Shown here one piece after another: positions 7,826 through 17,541 of a stretch of DNA of 64,000 nt. The notes beneath the pieces were generated by a model. That model worked only from the letters and a program-made list of their open reading frames with translations, was not told the DNA's origin and did no database searches. The position numbers and the translations under genes are program-made. The DNA is taken from assembly GCF_021325795.1 (NCBI RefSeq), contig NZ_JAHPZX010000009.1, positions 62,001-126,000 on the forward strand, given 5' to 3'. Source of the stretch: Bordetella sp. LUAb4. Its GTDB lineage: Bacteria; Pseudomonadota; Gammaproteobacteria; Burkholderiales; Burkholderiaceae_B. Position 1 is the stretch's first letter, and every line of letters starts with the position of its first letter.

Positions 7826-9178
7826 TCAATCCGCCCGCGTCTCCAGCGCGCGGTTGATGCGCAGCGCCAGCAGCGTGCACACCACCCCCGACAGCAGGTA
7901 GGCGCTGACGGCTATCACCCCGAAGTGGGACGACAGGCTCAGGGCCACCAGCGGCGCGAAGGCGGCGCCCACCAGCCAGGCGAAGTCGGACGTCAAGGCC
8001 GCACCCGTGTAGCGGAACTGGCGGGTGAAGTTGGACGTCACGGTCCCAGCGGCCTGGCCGTAGGACAAGCCCAGCAGGAAGAAGCCGATGATGATGAAAG
8101 CGTCCTGCCCGGTCGTGCCGCCTTCCAACAGCAAAGGCGTACACAAGGCGAAAACGCCGATCAGGCAAGCCAGCCCACCCAGGGTATTGCGGCGGCCGAA
8201 CTTGTCAGCCATCCAGCCGGACAGGATGGTCCCCACGATAGACAGGAAACCACCGAAGATTTCCGCCGTCAGGATGGAATTGACCGACTGCGTCGACTGC
8301 AAGGACAACCAGGACAGCGGGAAGATGGTCACCAGGTGGAACAGCGCATAGCTGGCCAGGCTGGCAAAGGCACCGAGGAAAATGTTGTAACCCTGGCCCT
8401 TGAACATGATCATCGTACCGACGGGCTTCAGTTCACCCTCCTCCAGCAAACGGGTGTATTCGTCCGTCACCACCAGGCGCAGGCGGGCGAACAACGCGAC
8501 CACGTTGATGGCGAAAGCGACATAGAAGGGGAAGCGCCAACCCCAATCGAGGAAGTCGTCCGCGTTCAAAGTGCTATGCAAATACAGGAACAGGCCGCCG
8601 GCCAGCAAGAAACCGATGGGGGCACCCAACTGCCCGATCATGGAATACCAGCCACGCTTGTGCTCCGGCGCGTTCAGGGCCAGCAGCGAAGGCAATCCAT
8701 CCCACGCCCCGCCGGTCGCCACGCCTTGCAGGACCCGGAAGAGAGCCAGCAGAACGATGGCATGTGTCCCCAATGACGAATAATTAGGGACAAATGCAAT
8801 CCCTGCTGTCGCGGTTCCCAGCAGAAACAGGGCCGCCGTCAGTTTGATGCTACGTCCCCAGCGCCGTTGGATTGCCATGAATAGCGACGTACCAAACGGT
8901 CGGGCGATAAATGCGAAAGAGAACAGCCCAAAAGACCACAACATGCCGTCCAAAGGCGGCAGATAGGGGAAGAAGACCTTGGGAAAGACCAGAACTGAAG
9001 CAATCCCGTACACAAAAAAGTCAAAATATTCAGACGCTCGCCCAATAATGACGCCGATGGCGATCTCGCCAGGCGCGACTTCAGAGTGTCCTTGGTAGCC
9101 GCCCATGTCTGCGTGGGCGTCCTTCTGCAAGTCTGATTGGGCGCTTTCGTTGTAGTCCAGCGTACCTGTAGACATCAT
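7826..9178 (-). CDS. MFS transporter, metabolite:H+ symporter (MHS) type
   Basis: A 450-residue, 12-segment secondary carrier. The first membrane region (GVIIGRASEYFDFFVYGIASVLVFPKVFFP) is typical of the MHS subgroup (KgtP, ProP, ShiA relatives), and a GWMADKFGRRNTL loop between helices matches the MFS GXXXDRXGRR signature. It probably imports an organic acid or similar metabolite. The start ATG at 9178 has GGGAGG four bases upstream. It is divergent from cyoABCD across 160 bp containing a perfect inverted repeat. A strong terminator follows the gene. Confidence 0.88.
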   Translation of the reverse strand: MMSTGTLDYNESAQSDLQKDAHADMGGYQGHSEVAPGEIAIGVIIGRASEYFDFFVYGIASVLVFPKVFFPYLPPLDGMLWSFGLFSFAFIARPFGTSLFMAIQRRWGRSIKLTAALFLLGTATAGIAFVPNYSSLGTHAIVLLALFRVLQGVATGGAWDGLPSLLALNAPEHKRGWYSMIGQLGAPIGFLLAGGLFLYLHSTLNADDFLDWGWRFPFYVAFAINVVALFARLRLVVTDEYTRLLEEGELKPVGTMIMFKGQGYNIFLGAFASLASYALFHLVTIFPLSWLSLQSTQSVNSILTAEIFGGFLSIVGTILSGWMADKFGRRNTLGGLACLIGVFALCTPLLLEGGTTGQDAFIIIGFFLLGLSYGQAAGTVTSNFTRQFRYTGAALTSDFAWLVGAAFAPLVALSLSSHFGVIAVSAYLLSGVVCTLLALRINRALETRAD

Positions 9179-9248
9179 GCTGCCTCCCGATTCGAGCTAA
9201 ACTTCAGCGGCCCTTGAACGGACCGCTCTCTCTGCCATGCGTTGCACT

Positions 9249-9263
9249 TGGACAAAATGTCCA
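9249..9263. promoter_or_regulatory. perfect inverted repeat between MFS and cyo genes
   Basis: TGGACAAAATGTCCA is a perfect 6-bp inverted repeat with a 3-base spacer, located 76 bp before the cyoA ATG and 71 bp upstream of the divergent MFS start. Dyads of this size in a shared promoter region are usually operators. The cognate factor cannot be named from sequence alone. Confidence 0.45.
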
Positions 9264-9338
9264 CTTTGCGCAGCGCATCAATGAGCGTACATTTCGCGTT
9301 ATTTTCCATAATTTGCGCCCTTGTCTCGTCTCACCGCA

Positions 9339-10382
9339 ATGCCTCCATACAAGCCTCCCCGCGGATTACTCCTGCTCCCCCTCCTTGCTGCCACCCTGTT
9401 ATTGGGCGGCTGTAATGCCGTTCTGCTGTCTCCGTCAGGGGACATAGCGGTCCAGCAGCGCGACCTGATCATCATATCCACGATTCTGATGTTGGTGATC
9501 ATCATCCCAGTAATAATCCTTACGTTGGTATTTGCGTATCGTTACCGCGCGGCCGCCAATAATCCGGATTACGACCCGGAATGGAACCATTCCACCCGCA
9601 TCGAACTGATGGTGTGGTCGGCGCCGCTGATCATCATCATTGCGCTCGGCGCGATCACCTGGGTGAGCACGCACCGCCTCGATCCCTACCACCCTCTGGA
9701 CCGTCTGTCCGAAGGCCGGGAACTGCCCACCAACGTCAAGCCGCTGGTGGTCGAAGTGGTCTCGATGGATTGGAAGTGGCTGTTCATCTACCCGGAACAA
9801 GGCATTGCCACGGTGAACGAACTGGCTGCGCCGGTCGACCGCCCCATCCAGTTCAAGCTGACCTCGACGACGGTAATGAACGCATTCTTCGTGCCCGCAC
9901 TGGCTGGCATGATCTATACGATGCCGGGCATGGAAACGCAGCTGCACGCCGTGATCAACAAGGCGGGCACGTACGACGGCATGTCGTCGAACTTCAGCGG
10001 CGCCGGCTTCTCGGGCATGCGCTTCAAGTTCTACGGCATGCCCACCGGTGACTTCGACAAGTGGGTGCAACAGGCGCGCGAAGGCGGCAACACGCTGGAT
10101 CGCCCCACGTACGTGGAACTGGACAAGCCCAGCGAGCGCGTGCCCGTGCAGCGCTACGGCAAGGTGGCGGCCGATTTGTACGACGCCATCCTGAACCGTT
10201 GCGTGCTCGAAGGACAGACGTGCATGAAGGACCAGATGGCCATGGACCACCAAGCCAACAAGGGTCTGCCGGGTCGTTATAGCCTCGCTAAAAATGACCT
10301 GTCCGCCCGTGACTACCTGGGCAGCATTTGCACCGCCAGCAACCCCACCGGGGCTGGCGTGCTCGAAAACAAAGTGCTGTAA
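9339..10382 (+). CDS. cyoA: cytochrome bo3 ubiquinol oxidase subunit II
   Basis: A 347-residue subunit II with a lipoprotein signal ending LLGGC (Cys25 from this start), two membrane segments and a periplasmic cupredoxin-fold domain. The sequence STTVMNAFFVPALAGMIYTMPGMETQLH matches CyoA, which lacks the CuA ligands of cytochrome c oxidases, so the electron donor is ubiquinol. A TTG at 9321 would add six residues, but ATG 9339 places the signal peptide better. First gene of cyoABCD; the shared intergenic region with the MFS gene holds a 15-bp dyad. Confidence 0.95.
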   Translation: MPPYKPPRGLLLLPLLAATLLLGGCNAVLLSPSGDIAVQQRDLIIISTILMLVIIIPVIILTLVFAYRYRAAANNPDYDPEWNHSTRIELMVWSAPLIIIIALGAITWVSTHRLDPYHPLDRLSEGRELPTNVKPLVVEVVSMDWKWLFIYPEQGIATVNELAAPVDRPIQFKLTSTTVMNAFFVPALAGMIYTMPGMETQLHAVINKAGTYDGMSSNFSGAGFSGMRFKFYGMPTGDFDKWVQQAREGGNTLDRPTYVELDKPSERVPVQRYGKVAADLYDAILNRCVLEGQTCMKDQMAMDHQANKGLPGRYSLAKNDLSARDYLGSICTASNPTGAGVLENKVL

Positions 10383-10435
10383 CCCGGCCATCCGACAGAT
10401 TTTTCGCCTAGCGGCCCGCCGCTATGGGAACAACG

Positions 10436-12439
10436 ATGCCTGATCATCTAGACATAACTAAACTGCTATTCGGTCGACTTTCACTCGACGCGATTCCTTA
10501 TCACGAACCCATTCTGGTGGGAACGTTTGCTGTCGTCGCGCTGGGCGGCCTGGCGCTGCTCGCCGCCCTGACCTACTTCAAGGTCTGGGGCTATCTGTGG
10601 CGTGAATGGTTCACCAGCATCGACCACAAGAAAATCGGCATCATGTACATCGTGCTGGCCATCGTCATGCTGCTGCGCGGCTTCGGCGATGCCATCATGA
10701 TGCGTATGCAGCAGGCCATGGCCTTCGGCGACAACGCCGGCTATCTACCACCGCATCACTACGACCAGATCTTCACCGCCCACGGCGTGATCATGATCTT
10801 CTTCGTGGCCATGCCGTTGGTGACGGGCCTGATGAACTATGTCGTGCCGCTGCAGATCGGCGCGCGCGACGTGGCCTTCCCCTTCCTGAACAACTTCAGC
10901 TTCTGGATGACCACGGGCGGCGCGGTGCTGACGATGATTTCGCTGTTCGTCGGCGAATACGCGCGCACCGGCTGGCTGGCCATGCCGCCGCTGTCGGGTA
11001 TCCAGTCCAGTCCGGACGTGGGGGTCGACTACTACATCTGGGCATTGCAGGTGGCAGGGGTCGGGACATTGTTATCAGGGATCAACCTGATGGTGACCAT
11101 CGTCAAGATGCGCGCCCCGGGCATGTCCATGATGAAGATGCCCGTCTTCACCTGGACCTCGCTGTGCACCAACGTCCTGATCGTCGCGGCTTTCCCGGTG
11201 TTGACCGCCGTGCTGGCCCTGCTGTCGCTGGACCGCTACGTCGGCACCAACTTCTTCACGAACGATCTCGGCGGCAACCCGATGATGTACGTGAACCTGA
11301 TCTGGATCTGGGGCCATCCCGAGGTCTACATCCTGGTGCTGCCGGCCTTCGGCGTGTTCTCCGAAGTGGTCTCGACCTATAGCGGCAAGCGCCTGTTCGG
11401 CTACACCTCGATGGTGTACGCCACGATCGTGATCACCGTGCTGTCCTACCTGGTATGGCTGCACCACTTCTTCACGATGGGATCCGGCGCCAGCGTCAAC
11501 TCCTTCTTCGGCATAACAACCATGATCATCTCCATCCCGACAGGGGCGAAGATATTCAACTGGTTGTTCACGATGTACCGCGGCCGCATCCGCTTCGAAG
11601 TGCCGATGCTGTGGACCATCGGTTTCATGATCACCTTCGTGATCGGCGGTATGACCGGCGTGCTGCTGGCCGTGCCTCCCGCGGACTTCGTGCTGCACAA
11701 CAGCCTGTTCCTGATCGCTCACTTCCACAACGTGATCATCGGCGGCGTGGTATTCGGCATGTTCGCCGGCATCACCTACTGGTTCCCCAAGGCCTTCGGC
11801 TTCAAGCTGGACCCGTTCTGGGGCAAGTGCTCGTTCTGGTTCTGGTTCATCGGCTTCTACGTCGCCTTCATGCCCCTGTACGTCCTGGGCCTGATGGGTA
11901 TCACGCGTCGCCTGAACCACTTCGACGACCCCTCGCTGCAGATCTGGTTCCAGATCGCCGCATTCGGTGCCGTGCTGATTGCCCTGGGCATCGGCAGCTT
12001 CCTGATGCAGATCTTCGTCAGCATCCGCAACCGCGACAAGCTGCGCGACGAGACGGGCGATCCCTGGCACGGCCGTACGCTGGAATGGTCGACCTCCTCG
12101 CCCCCGCCGAACTACAACTTCGCTTTCACCCCGCAGATCCATGACGGTGATGCCTGGTGGCAGATGAAGCAGCGCGGCGCCAAGCGTCCCCTGACCGGTT
12201 TCCTGCCGATCCACATGCCCGCCAACACCGGCGCCGGCATCATCCTGGCAGGCCTGGCTAGCGCCTTCGGCTTCGCCATGATCTGGCAAATGTGGATCCC
12301 GGCCGTGGTGTTCTTCGCCGCCCTGATCCTGGGCGCGATCTACCACACCTTCAACTACAAGCGCGACTACTACATTCCCGCCGAGGAAGTGGCCCAAGTC
12401 GAAGCTGAACGTACTCGCCTGCTCGCCAACCATGTCTAA
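10436..12439 (+). CDS. cyoB: cytochrome bo3 ubiquinol oxidase subunit I
   Basis: The catalytic haem-copper subunit of about 667 residues. Landmarks are [14 protein letters not shown] at the start of the oxidase core, [21 protein letters not shown] carrying the CuB His and cross-linked Tyr, HHFF, and HFHNVIIGG with the haem ligands. It reduces O2 to water and pumps protons. ATG 10436 has GGGAA five bases upstream; ATG 10424 is an in-frame alternative adding four residues. It overlaps cyoC by 8 bp. Confidence 0.96.
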   Translation: MPDHLDITKLLFGRLSLDAIPYHEPILVGTFAVVALGGLALLAALTYFKVWGYLWREWFTSIDHKKIGIMYIVLAIVMLLRGFGDAIMMRMQQAMAFGDNAGYLPPHHYDQIFTAHGVIMIFFVAMPLVTGLMNYVVPLQIGARDVAFPFLNNFSFWMTTGGAVLTMISLFVGEYARTGWLAMPPLSGIQSSPDVGVDYYIWALQVAGVGTLLSGINLMVTIVKMRAPGMSMMKMPVFTWTSLCTNVLIVAAFPVLTAVLALLSLDRYVGTNFFTNDLGGNPMMYVNLIWIWGHPEVYILVLPAFGVFSEVVSTYSGKRLFGYTSMVYATIVITVLSYLVWLHHFFTMGSGASVNSFFGITTMIISIPTGAKIFNWLFTMYRGRIRFEVPMLWTIGFMITFVIGGMTGVLLAVPPADFVLHNSLFLIAHFHNVIIGGVVFGMFAGITYWFPKAFGFKLDPFWGKCSFWFWFIGFYVAFMPLYVLGLMGITRRLNHFDDPSLQIWFQIAAFGAVLIALGIGSFLMQIFVSIRNRDKLRDETGDPWHGRTLEWSTSSPPPNYNFAFTPQIHDGDAWWQMKQRGAKRPLTGFLPIHMPANTGAGIILAGLASAFGFAMIWQMWIPAVVFFAALILGAIYHTFNYKRDYYIPAEEVAQVEAERTRLLANHV

Positions 12440-13067
12440 TACACACGCCATCCAGCAGCCCGGCGCCACGTCGGGCGAGCTGAACTTCTTTCTCAAGGAC
12501 GAACACCACCCGCAGAACGGCACCTTGCTGGGCTTCTGGGTGTACCTGATGAGCGATTGCCTCATCTTCGCCTGCCTGTTCGCCACCTACGGCGTGCTGG
12601 GCCGCAGCTACGCCGGTGGCCCCACCGGCGCCGAGCTGTTCGATCTGCCCCTGGTGGCGATCAACACCTCGATGCTGCTGCTGTCCTCGATCACCTATGG
12701 CTTCGCCATGATCGAGATGCGCAAGCAACGCATCGGCGCCGTGCAGGTGTGGCTGCTGATCACCGGCCTCTTCGGCGCCGCCTTCATTGGCCTGGAACTG
12801 TATGAATTCCTGCACCTGATCCACGAAGGCAATGGCCCGCAGCGCAGCGCATTCCTGTCGTCCTTCTTCGCCCTGGTGGCCACGCACGGCCTGCACGTGA
12901 CCTTCGGCATCGTGTGGTTGCTGACACTGATGGTGCAAGTGGGCAAGCATGGCCTGATTCCCGAAAATCGCCGCCGCCTGATGTGCCTGTCGATGTTCTG
13001 GCACTTTCTGGACGTGGTCTGGATCGGCGTCTTCACCTTTGTCTACCTGATGGGAGTGCTGCCATGA
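12432..13067 (+). CDS. cyoC: cytochrome bo3 ubiquinol oxidase subunit III
   Basis: A 211-residue subunit III with five hydrophobic segments. It contains [27 protein letters not shown] and [15 protein letters not shown], typical of CyoC. It binds lipid and stabilises subunit I. The coding sequence overlaps cyoB by 8 bp and cyoD by 4 bp (ATGA), showing tight translational coupling. Confidence 0.95.
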   Translation: MSNTHAIQQPGATSGELNFFLKDEHHPQNGTLLGFWVYLMSDCLIFACLFATYGVLGRSYAGGPTGAELFDLPLVAINTSMLLLSSITYGFAMIEMRKQRIGAVQVWLLITGLFGAAFIGLELYEFLHLIHEGNGPQRSAFLSSFFALVATHGLHVTFGIVWLLTLMVQVGKHGLIPENRRRLMCLSMFWHFLDVVWIGVFTFVYLMGVLP

Positions 13068-13474
13068 GCAACCATTCCGCTACCGCACACGACCACCACG
13101 ATCACGGCCACGGCCACGGTCACGACGATCACGACGACGGCGCCGCCCACAGCACGTTCGGCGGCTACATGACCGGCTTCGTCCTGGCCGTCATCCTGAC
13201 CGTGATTCCGTTCTGGCTGGTGATGGGCAAGGTCTTCGAAAGCTCCAGCACCACCGCCATGATCCTGCTTGGCCTGGGCGCGATCCAGATCGTTGTGCAC
13301 ATGATTTACTTCCTGCACATGAACGCCAAGTCGGAAGGCGGCTGGAACATGCTGGCGCTGATCTTCACCATCGTTCTGGTGGTCATCACGCTGGCCGGTT
13401 CCTTGTGGGTCATGTACCACATGAACGTCAACATGATGCCGCACATGAACATGCACGACATGCAGACGTCCTGA
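13064..13474 (+). CDS. cyoD: cytochrome bo3 ubiquinol oxidase subunit IV
   Basis: A 136-residue subunit IV with a His/Asp-rich N-terminal tail (residues about 9-27, alternating [14 protein letters not shown]) before three membrane segments. The core ([24 protein letters not shown]) is typical CyoD. A second Met/His-rich tail ([14 protein letters not shown]) ends the protein. The His and Met clusters could bind metal, which is unusual for this subunit but unproven. The start overlaps the cyoC stop in ATGA. The operon ends at the terminator at 13491. Confidence 0.93.
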   Translation: MSNHSATAHDHHDHGHGHGHDDHDDGAAHSTFGGYMTGFVLAVILTVIPFWLVMGKVFESSSTTAMILLGLGAIQIVVHMIYFLHMNAKSEGGWNMLALIFTIVLVVITLAGSLWVMYHMNVNMMPHMNMHDMQTS

Positions 13475-13490
13475 TACAGGGTGTGTGCAC

Positions 13491-13525
13491 AGCCCCGCCG
13501 GTGATGCTGGTGGGGCTTTTTTTTT
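13491..13525 (+). terminator. terminator of cyoABCD
   Basis: An AGCCCCGCC / GGTGGGGCT hairpin (one bulge pair) directly followed by nine T residues, 16 bp after the cyoD stop. It separates the oxidase operon from the SURF1-regBA genes, although read-through is possible because SURF1 starts only about 30 bp later. Confidence 0.9.
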
Positions 13526-13557
13526 AGCGTTTCAACCGCCCAGTGGGCCGGCTTGCC

Positions 13558-14379
13558 ATGGTTTCCCCCTCCTCTCCCCCGGCCGGTGCGCCGCACCGTG
13601 ATCGCGGCAAAAATCGCAGCAAAGCCAGCCTGGTGTGCCTGGCCCTGATCGGCCTGCTGTTGTTCTCCGTCTTCTGCGCCCTGGGCACCTGGCAAGTGCA
13701 AAGACGCGCCTGGAAGCTGGACCTGATCGCGCGGGTCGACCAGCGCGTGCATGCCGCGCCCACGCCCGCCCCCGGCCCCACCGATTGGCCGCGCGTCTCC
13801 GCCGACAGCGACGAATACCGCCGCGTCCGCCTGGACGGCAATTGGCTCGACGGCAAGGACACGCTGGTCCAGGCGGTCACCGACCTGGGCAGCGGCTTTT
13901 GGGTACTGACGCCCCTGCGCCTGGCCGACGGCAGCATCGTGCTGGTGAACCGTGGCTATATCCCGGCCGAGCAACGCCAGGCAACACGTCCCGCCCCTGA
14001 CACCGGCACGGTCACCGGCCTGCTGCGCCTCAGCGAGCCCGGAGGCGGTTTCCTGCGCAAGAACGACCCCGCCGCGGACCGCTGGTTCTCGCGCGACGTT
14101 GCCGCCATCGCCGCCGCGCGCGGCTTGCCTGCCGCGCAAGTGGCGCCGTATTTCGTCGACGCGGATGCAGCGGCTGCTGCTGCACCCGCTGCCGCTGCTG
14201 GACCCACGAGCGGAGCCGCGACGCCCACCGCCACCGCGACGCCCGTCGGTGGCCTGACTGTGATCAAATTCCCCAACAGCCACCTGGTCTATGCCATCAC
14301 CTGGTATGGCATGGCCTTGATGGTCATTATCGCGGCGGTTTACGTCGTCCGCGACGAACGCCGCCGCTCGGAGCGCTGA
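13558..14379 (+). CDS. SURF1-family oxidase assembly protein
   Basis: A 273-residue inner-membrane protein with an N-terminal segment (LVCLALIGLLLFSVFCALGTWQVQRRAWK, about 24-52) and a C-terminal one (LVYAITWYGMALMVIIAAVYVV), flanking a periplasmic domain, the SURF1 topology. The motifs GTWQVQRRAWK, GFWVLTPL and VNRGYIP are diagnostic. SURF1 proteins help insert haem into haem-copper oxidases, which fits the position behind cyoABCD. An Ala/Thr/Pro-rich low-complexity insert (about 201-228) lies before the last conserved block. The upstream GTG at 13543 is less likely because homology begins after ATG 13558. Confidence 0.9.
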   Translation: MVSPSSPPAGAPHRDRGKNRSKASLVCLALIGLLLFSVFCALGTWQVQRRAWKLDLIARVDQRVHAAPTPAPGPTDWPRVSADSDEYRRVRLDGNWLDGKDTLVQAVTDLGSGFWVLTPLRLADGSIVLVNRGYIPAEQRQATRPAPDTGTVTGLLRLSEPGGGFLRKNDPAADRWFSRDVAAIAAARGLPAAQVAPYFVDADAAAAAAPAAAAGPTSGAATPTATATPVGGLTVIKFPNSHLVYAITWYGMALMVIIAAVYVVRDERRRSER

Positions 14380-14405
14380 GCACGGAGGGGATAAACTTCG
14401 CGCCG

Positions 14406-15977
14406 ATGGAGATTGCGAAGATGCCTGCTGCAGGACCTGCCGTACCGGATACTTCCCTGCCCCCGCTGGCCGGCGATATCCCCCCCTTGGGCACGCCGGC
14501 CGTCGCGCCGGCGGATGACAGCCCCCGCCGGCGCTTCGACAGCACCGGCCACAAGAACATGCAACAGCTGGTCCAGTTGCGCTGGATCGCCGCGCTGGGG
14601 CAGTTGATCACCATCTACGTCGTCTACCTGGGATTCGACGTGCGCCTGCCGCTGGACTACATGCTGGCCGTGCTGGGCTGCCTGGTAGCCTTCAATGCCG
14701 TCAGCATGCTGCGCCTGCGGGTCTATCCCGAGGTCACCAACGGCGAGCTGTTCGTGTCCATGCTGGTGGACGTCGGCATGCTGACCGCCCAGCTATACCT
14801 GAGCGGCGGCGCCACCAACCCCTTCGTCTTTCTCTATCTGCTGCAGGTGACCCTGGGCGCCATGCTGCTCAAGAGCTGGAGCACATGGATACTGGTGGCC
14901 GTGGCGCTCTGCTGCATCGGCGGCCTGGCGTTGGCCGCGCGGCCCCTGCCCTTGCCGCTGGACCATGCCAATGGCGTGGGCAGCCTGTACATCCAGGGCA
15001 TGCTGGTGTGCTTCGCCATCAATGCGGTGCTGCTGGTGGTGTTCGTCAGCCGTATCAGCCACAACCTGCGGGCGCGCGACGCCCACCTGGCCGACCTGCG
15101 CCAGCGTGCCGCCGAAGAAGAGCACATCGTGCGCATGGGCCTGTTGGCCTCCGGCGCGGCACACGAATTGGGAACCCCGCTAGCCACCCTGGCGGTGATC
15201 CTGGGTGACTGGCGCCGCATGCCGGCCTTTGCCGACGATCCCGAACTGACTCAGGAAATCAGCGAGATGCAGACGCAAGTGCTGCGTTGCAAGTCCATCG
15301 TCAGCGGCATCCTGCTATCGGCCGGCGAAGCGCGCGGCGAAGCGCCGGTGGAAACGACGGTACGCACGTTTCTTGACGATCTCATCATGGAATGGCGTGA
15401 TACCCGGCCGGGCGCCACGCTGGACTATCACAACGACTTCGGCCAGGACCTGCGCATCATCTCCGACTCCGCGCTCAAGCAGATGATCGGCAACGTCCTG
15501 GACAATGCGCTCGAAGCATCACCGGACTGGGTAGGCCTGCGCGCCACCCGCGCCGGTGCCGATCTCACCCTGGTCATTACCGATCATGGGCCGGGTTTCC
15601 CGGCGGCCATGCTGGCGCAACTGGGCAAGCCTTACCAATCCAGCAAAGGACGGCCGGGGGGCGGCCTGGGCTTGTTCCTCGTCGTCAACGTAGCCCGCAC
15701 GCTGGGCGGCCGCGTCTGGGCCAGGAACCTGCCGCAAGGGGGCGCGATGGTAACCTTGACGCTTCCTCTGGCGGCGCTGACGCTGGACGATGACGAAGAC
15801 CCGGACATCACGCTGGACGACGCATTGGACGACACATTGGACCATCCCATGGACGACAATGCGGACGGCAACGTGGGCAGCGCCGTGGCCGGCACCGCCG
15901 CCCCCAACGCGGACGGACCCCTACGTCCAGGTCCCCGCCAAGCACCCAACAACAAGGAACAGGGCCATGCAAGCTGA
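14406..15977 (+). CDS. regB: RegB/PrrB-type redox sensor histidine kinase
   Basis: A 523-residue membrane kinase. A proline-rich N-terminal tail precedes about six membrane segments. The loop LSGGATNPFVFLYLLQ contains the GGxxNPF ubiquinone-binding motif of RegB. The H-box is GLLASGAAHELGTPLATLAV, the RegB/PrrB/RoxS form. A cysteine 42 residues after the phospho-His (LRCKSIVSG) lies close to the redox-active Cys of Rhodobacter RegB. The ATPase lobe has NVLDNALEAS and GGGLGLFLVVNVA. The C-terminus carries a roughly 55-residue acidic, Asp-Asp-repeat extension not usual for RegB. It overlaps regA by 11 bp and follows cyo and SURF1, consistent with redox control of respiration. Confidence 0.9.
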   Translation: MEIAKMPAAGPAVPDTSLPPLAGDIPPLGTPAVAPADDSPRRRFDSTGHKNMQQLVQLRWIAALGQLITIYVVYLGFDVRLPLDYMLAVLGCLVAFNAVSMLRLRVYPEVTNGELFVSMLVDVGMLTAQLYLSGGATNPFVFLYLLQVTLGAMLLKSWSTWILVAVALCCIGGLALAARPLPLPLDHANGVGSLYIQGMLVCFAINAVLLVVFVSRISHNLRARDAHLADLRQRAAEEEHIVRMGLLASGAAHELGTPLATLAVILGDWRRMPAFADDPELTQEISEMQTQVLRCKSIVSGILLSAGEARGEAPVETTVRTFLDDLIMEWRDTRPGATLDYHNDFGQDLRIISDSALKQMIGNVLDNALEASPDWVGLRATRAGADLTLVITDHGPGFPAAMLAQLGKPYQSSKGRPGGGLGLFLVVNVARTLGGRVWARNLPQGGAMVTLTLPLAALTLDDDEDPDITLDDALDDTLDHPMDDNADGNVGSAVAGTAAPNADGPLRPGPRQAPNNKEQGHAS

Positions 15978-16527
15978 ACCGTTGATGCAAACGGGCGTGG
16001 GCCGCCTGCTGCTGATCGTCGAGGACGATGAGGCGTTTGCCCGCACCCTGGGCCGCTCATTCGAACGACGCGGCTATACGGTGCTGCATGCCACCAGCCT
16101 GGAACACGTCGAGCAGCTTCTGCAAGCGCATGCGCCGGCCTATGCCGTAGTCGATCTCAAGCTCAAAGGCGAGGCCACTGGCCTGGCCTGCGTGCAGGCC
16201 TTGCACGCCCACGACCCCGCGATGACCATCGTAGTGCTGACCGGCTACGCCAGCATTGCCACCGCGGTGGAGGCGATCAAGCTGGGGGCCTGCCATTACC
16301 TGGCCAAGCCCTCGAACACCGACGATATCGAACAGGCCTTCGAACGCGCCGAAGGCGATACCGGCGTCAGTGTCACCGAGCGCACCACTTCCATCAAGAC
16401 GCTGGAATGGGAACGCATCCACGAGACACTGGCCGAGACCGGCTTCAACATTTCCGAGACGGCCCGGCGCCTGGGCATGCACCGCCGCACGCTCGCCCGC
16501 AAGCTGGAAAAACAACGCGTGAAGTAG
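15967..16527 (+). CDS. regA: RegA/PrrA-type response regulator
   Basis: A 186-residue two-domain regulator. The receiver domain (about 13-125) has the acidic pocket in LLIVEDDEAFARTL, phospho-acceptor Asp in YAVVDLKLKGEATG, and Lys in YLAKPSNTDD. The C-terminal Fis-type helix-turn-helix NISETARRLGMHRRTLARKL is nearly diagnostic of RegA/ActR/PrrA. ATG at 15967, inside the end of regB, is chosen because receiver homology starts right after it; longer in-frame extensions read a repetitive shadow of regB. It is the DNA-binding partner of RegB. Confidence 0.93.
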   Translation: MQAEPLMQTGVGRLLLIVEDDEAFARTLGRSFERRGYTVLHATSLEHVEQLLQAHAPAYAVVDLKLKGEATGLACVQALHAHDPAMTIVVLTGYASIATAVEAIKLGACHYLAKPSNTDDIEQAFERAEGDTGVSVTERTTSIKTLEWERIHETLAETGFNISETARRLGMHRRTLARKLEKQRVK

Positions 16528-16534
16528 CGCGCGG

Positions 16535-17530
16535 TTACGCGCGCACGGCCATGGCTTCGGGGCCAGGCGTGGTCAGCCAGCGGCGCTTGTCGCGCATGGG
16601 CGGCGTACCGAACAGACGGCTGTATTCCCGGCTGAACTGCGAGGGGCTCTCGTAGCCCACCTGCCGCGCCACGACAGCGACGTCGCCATCGCCCATGAAG
16701 ATCAGGCGGCGCGCTTCCTGCAGCCGCAACTGCTTCTGAAATTGCAGCGGGCTCATCGCCGTCACCGACTTGAAGTGATGATGAAAGGACGACACGCTCA
16801 TGTGCGCGTCGCGCGCCAGATCGTCGACCCTCAAGGGCTGGTCGTAGCAGATCCGCATCTGATGAATGGAACGCGCGATGCGCTGCGTATGGCTGTCCTG
16901 CAAGGCCGTCTGCCGCAGTGCCAGGCCCTGGCCGTTGATCAGCAATCGATAGAGGATCTCGCGCTTGATGAGCGGCGCCAGGATAGGAATATCGGGCGGC
17001 GTGTCGAGCAGGCGCATCAGCCGTAGCACCGCGTCCAGCATGGACGTGCCCAGCGGATGCACATGCACCCCGCGCGGCGCTTCCGCGGGCCCGGGCGGCG
17101 GCAGATGCTCGTCGCGGATCAGCTTGCCGATCTCGTCCACGTCCAGGTCCAGCCGCAGTCCCAGATAAGGCTCGGTAGGACTGGCCACGCGCACCTTGCC
17201 GACGACCGGCAGGTCCACCGATGACACCATGTAGTGGAAAGGATCGTATTCATAGACATCCTCGCCCACCAGCAGACGTTTGCCGCCCTGCGCGATGACG
17301 GACAGGATGGGGTTCTGGATGCTATGCCGCGGACCGCACTCACACATCAACCGGTGCAAATGCAAACCTGGAATGGCGGTCAGTACCGAGCCTTCCAGGC
17401 GATCACCGGTGTGGCGCGCGGCCAGCGCCACCAATTCGTCGCGCGCCGCGTCGTCACGCAGGCGTGCCTGTGTCGCCGCATCGTGATCGAGCGGCGGCAA
17501 GGCTTCATAAGGCAGGTCGTGAGATCCCAT
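16535..17530 (-). CDS. AraC-family regulator with AraC_N cupin domain
   Basis: A 331-residue regulator. Residues about 50-205 form the AraC_N cupin-type sensor (HLHRLMCECGPRHSIQNPILSVIAQGGKRL), and the last 100 carry two HTH motifs (LRVDDLARDAHMSVSSFHHHFK and VAVVARQVGYESPSQFSREYSRLFG). ATG 17530 is chosen over longer versions because GGGAG lies 6 bases upstream. It is convergent with regA (7 bp between stops) and divergent from the aldo/keto reductase, its likely target; this arrangement is common for the subfamily. Confidence 0.9.
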   Translation of the reverse strand: MGSHDLPYEALPPLDHDAATQARLRDDAARDELVALAARHTGDRLEGSVLTAIPGLHLHRLMCECGPRHSIQNPILSVIAQGGKRLLVGEDVYEYDPFHYMVSSVDLPVVGKVRVASPTEPYLGLRLDLDVDEIGKLIRDEHLPPPGPAEAPRGVHVHPLGTSMLDAVLRLMRLLDTPPDIPILAPLIKREILYRLLINGQGLALRQTALQDSHTQRIARSIHQMRICYDQPLRVDDLARDAHMSVSSFHHHFKSVTAMSPLQFQKQLRLQEARRLIFMGDGDVAVVARQVGYESPSQFSREYSRLFGTPPMRDKRRWLTTPGPEAMAVRA

Positions 17531-17541
17531 GGATACTCCCG

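Noticed and set aside
12351-13004. Minus-strand frames opposite cyoC and cyoB
   Set aside because: Shadows of strongly conserved oxidase genes with unbroken family motifs on the plus strand.
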